Below are positions 63,664 through 64,000 of a stretch of DNA of 64,000 nt, one piece after another. Position numbers and translations under genes: made by a program. The notes under the pieces are model-generated. The model worked only from the letters and a program-made list of their open reading frames with translations, was not told the DNA's origin and searched no databases. Position 1 is the first letter of the stretch. Every line of letters starts with the position of its first letter. The DNA comes from Plazaster borealis (Eukaryota; Echinodermata; Asteroidea; Forcipulatida; Labidiasteridae): the NCBI GenBank assembly GCA_021014325.1, contig CM037474.1, positions 2,298,501 to 2,362,500 of the forward strand, given 5' to 3'.

Positions 63664-64000
63664 GTATGGAGGTCCTACAAAGATAACATTGCTCTGTCAT
63701 CGCTTAGTTCTTCTGAACATAATTTTTTTGGGAGCAGATTTTCAAGATAATTGAAGAATCAAGATGTTTTCGGAGTTTACAATCCCCTTCTCTCGTTGTT
63801 TAAATGTATTTGATGGTGTTAATGGCATGTCTTGTTTCAACCCTAGCAGAGTCTTTCTCAAAGGCTAAATGAAAATATTGATGACAATAATAGTGGCTTC
63901 TTTAATAGCGCTCAAATCCGTCACCAGCCCGTCACTCAGTGATGCTCAGTGCTCTCTGACATTTTTACCCCTAGTCATTGGGCCATTTATTTCATTCCTT
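63664..64000. other. Intron after exon B21
   Basis: No homolog of exon A19 within these bases; a MITE-like fragment with CAGAGTCTTTCTCAAAGGCT occurs at about 63848. Confidence 0.6.

Overview
The window is animal nuclear DNA with short exons (about 65-240 bp), canonical GT-AG introns and a dense load of tRNA-derived SINEs, palindromic MITEs, non-LTR fragments and one DIRS element. Protein and repeat content point to a marine invertebrate deuterostome, most likely an echinoderm. That assignment is an inference from repeat style and plexin sequence, not from a database search.

Two head-to-tail plexin genes on the + strand account for essentially all host coding sequence. Copy A enters the window in the last part of its Sema domain. 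It runs through 34 in-window exons (3 PSI domains, IPT domains, transmembrane segment, split RasGAP with a Rho-binding domain) to a stop at 40081-40083, followed by a 3' UTR and an AATAAA signal. The exon model is continuously open: 1,491 complete codons plus the stop. After about 9.3 kb of repeat-rich intergenic DNA, copy B starts at ATG 49410 with a signal peptide and a large Sema exon. It follows the same exon structure, with identical exon lengths, through the transmembrane exon. There a 1-bp deletion relative to copy A shifts the frame and brings in a TGA at 63622-63624, so copy B as written would encode a ~1,313-residue membrane-anchored ectodomain with no GAP domain.

Region by region: 1-14.6 kb, copy A ectodomain; 14.6-24.2 kb, juxtamembrane part, first GAP half and RBD; 24.2-35.4 kb, a single 11.2-kb intron holding a structurally complete DIRS-like tyrosine-recombinase retrotransposon (24603-29540) and a LINE fragment inserted inside a palindromic MITE; 35.4-40.1 kb, second GAP half and 3' end; 40.4-49.3 kb, intergenic repeats, a telomere-like repeat inside a palindrome, and a CRE/CCAAT-bearing candidate promoter near 47.15 kb; 49.4-63.7 kb, copy B.

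Four observations deserve most attention. (1) Copy B is cut off just after the membrane. (2) Some ectodomain exons differ more between copies A and B than the introns beside them, with mostly amino-acid-changing substitutions. (3) Introns repeatedly carry relic fragments of the neighbouring exon. (4) Several transposable-element structures are well preserved: the DIRS internal complementary region, a TTAA-bounded MITE series, a SINE target duplication that copied a splice donor, and a hammerhead-like motif in a 754-bp inverted-repeat element with a 12-bp target duplication.
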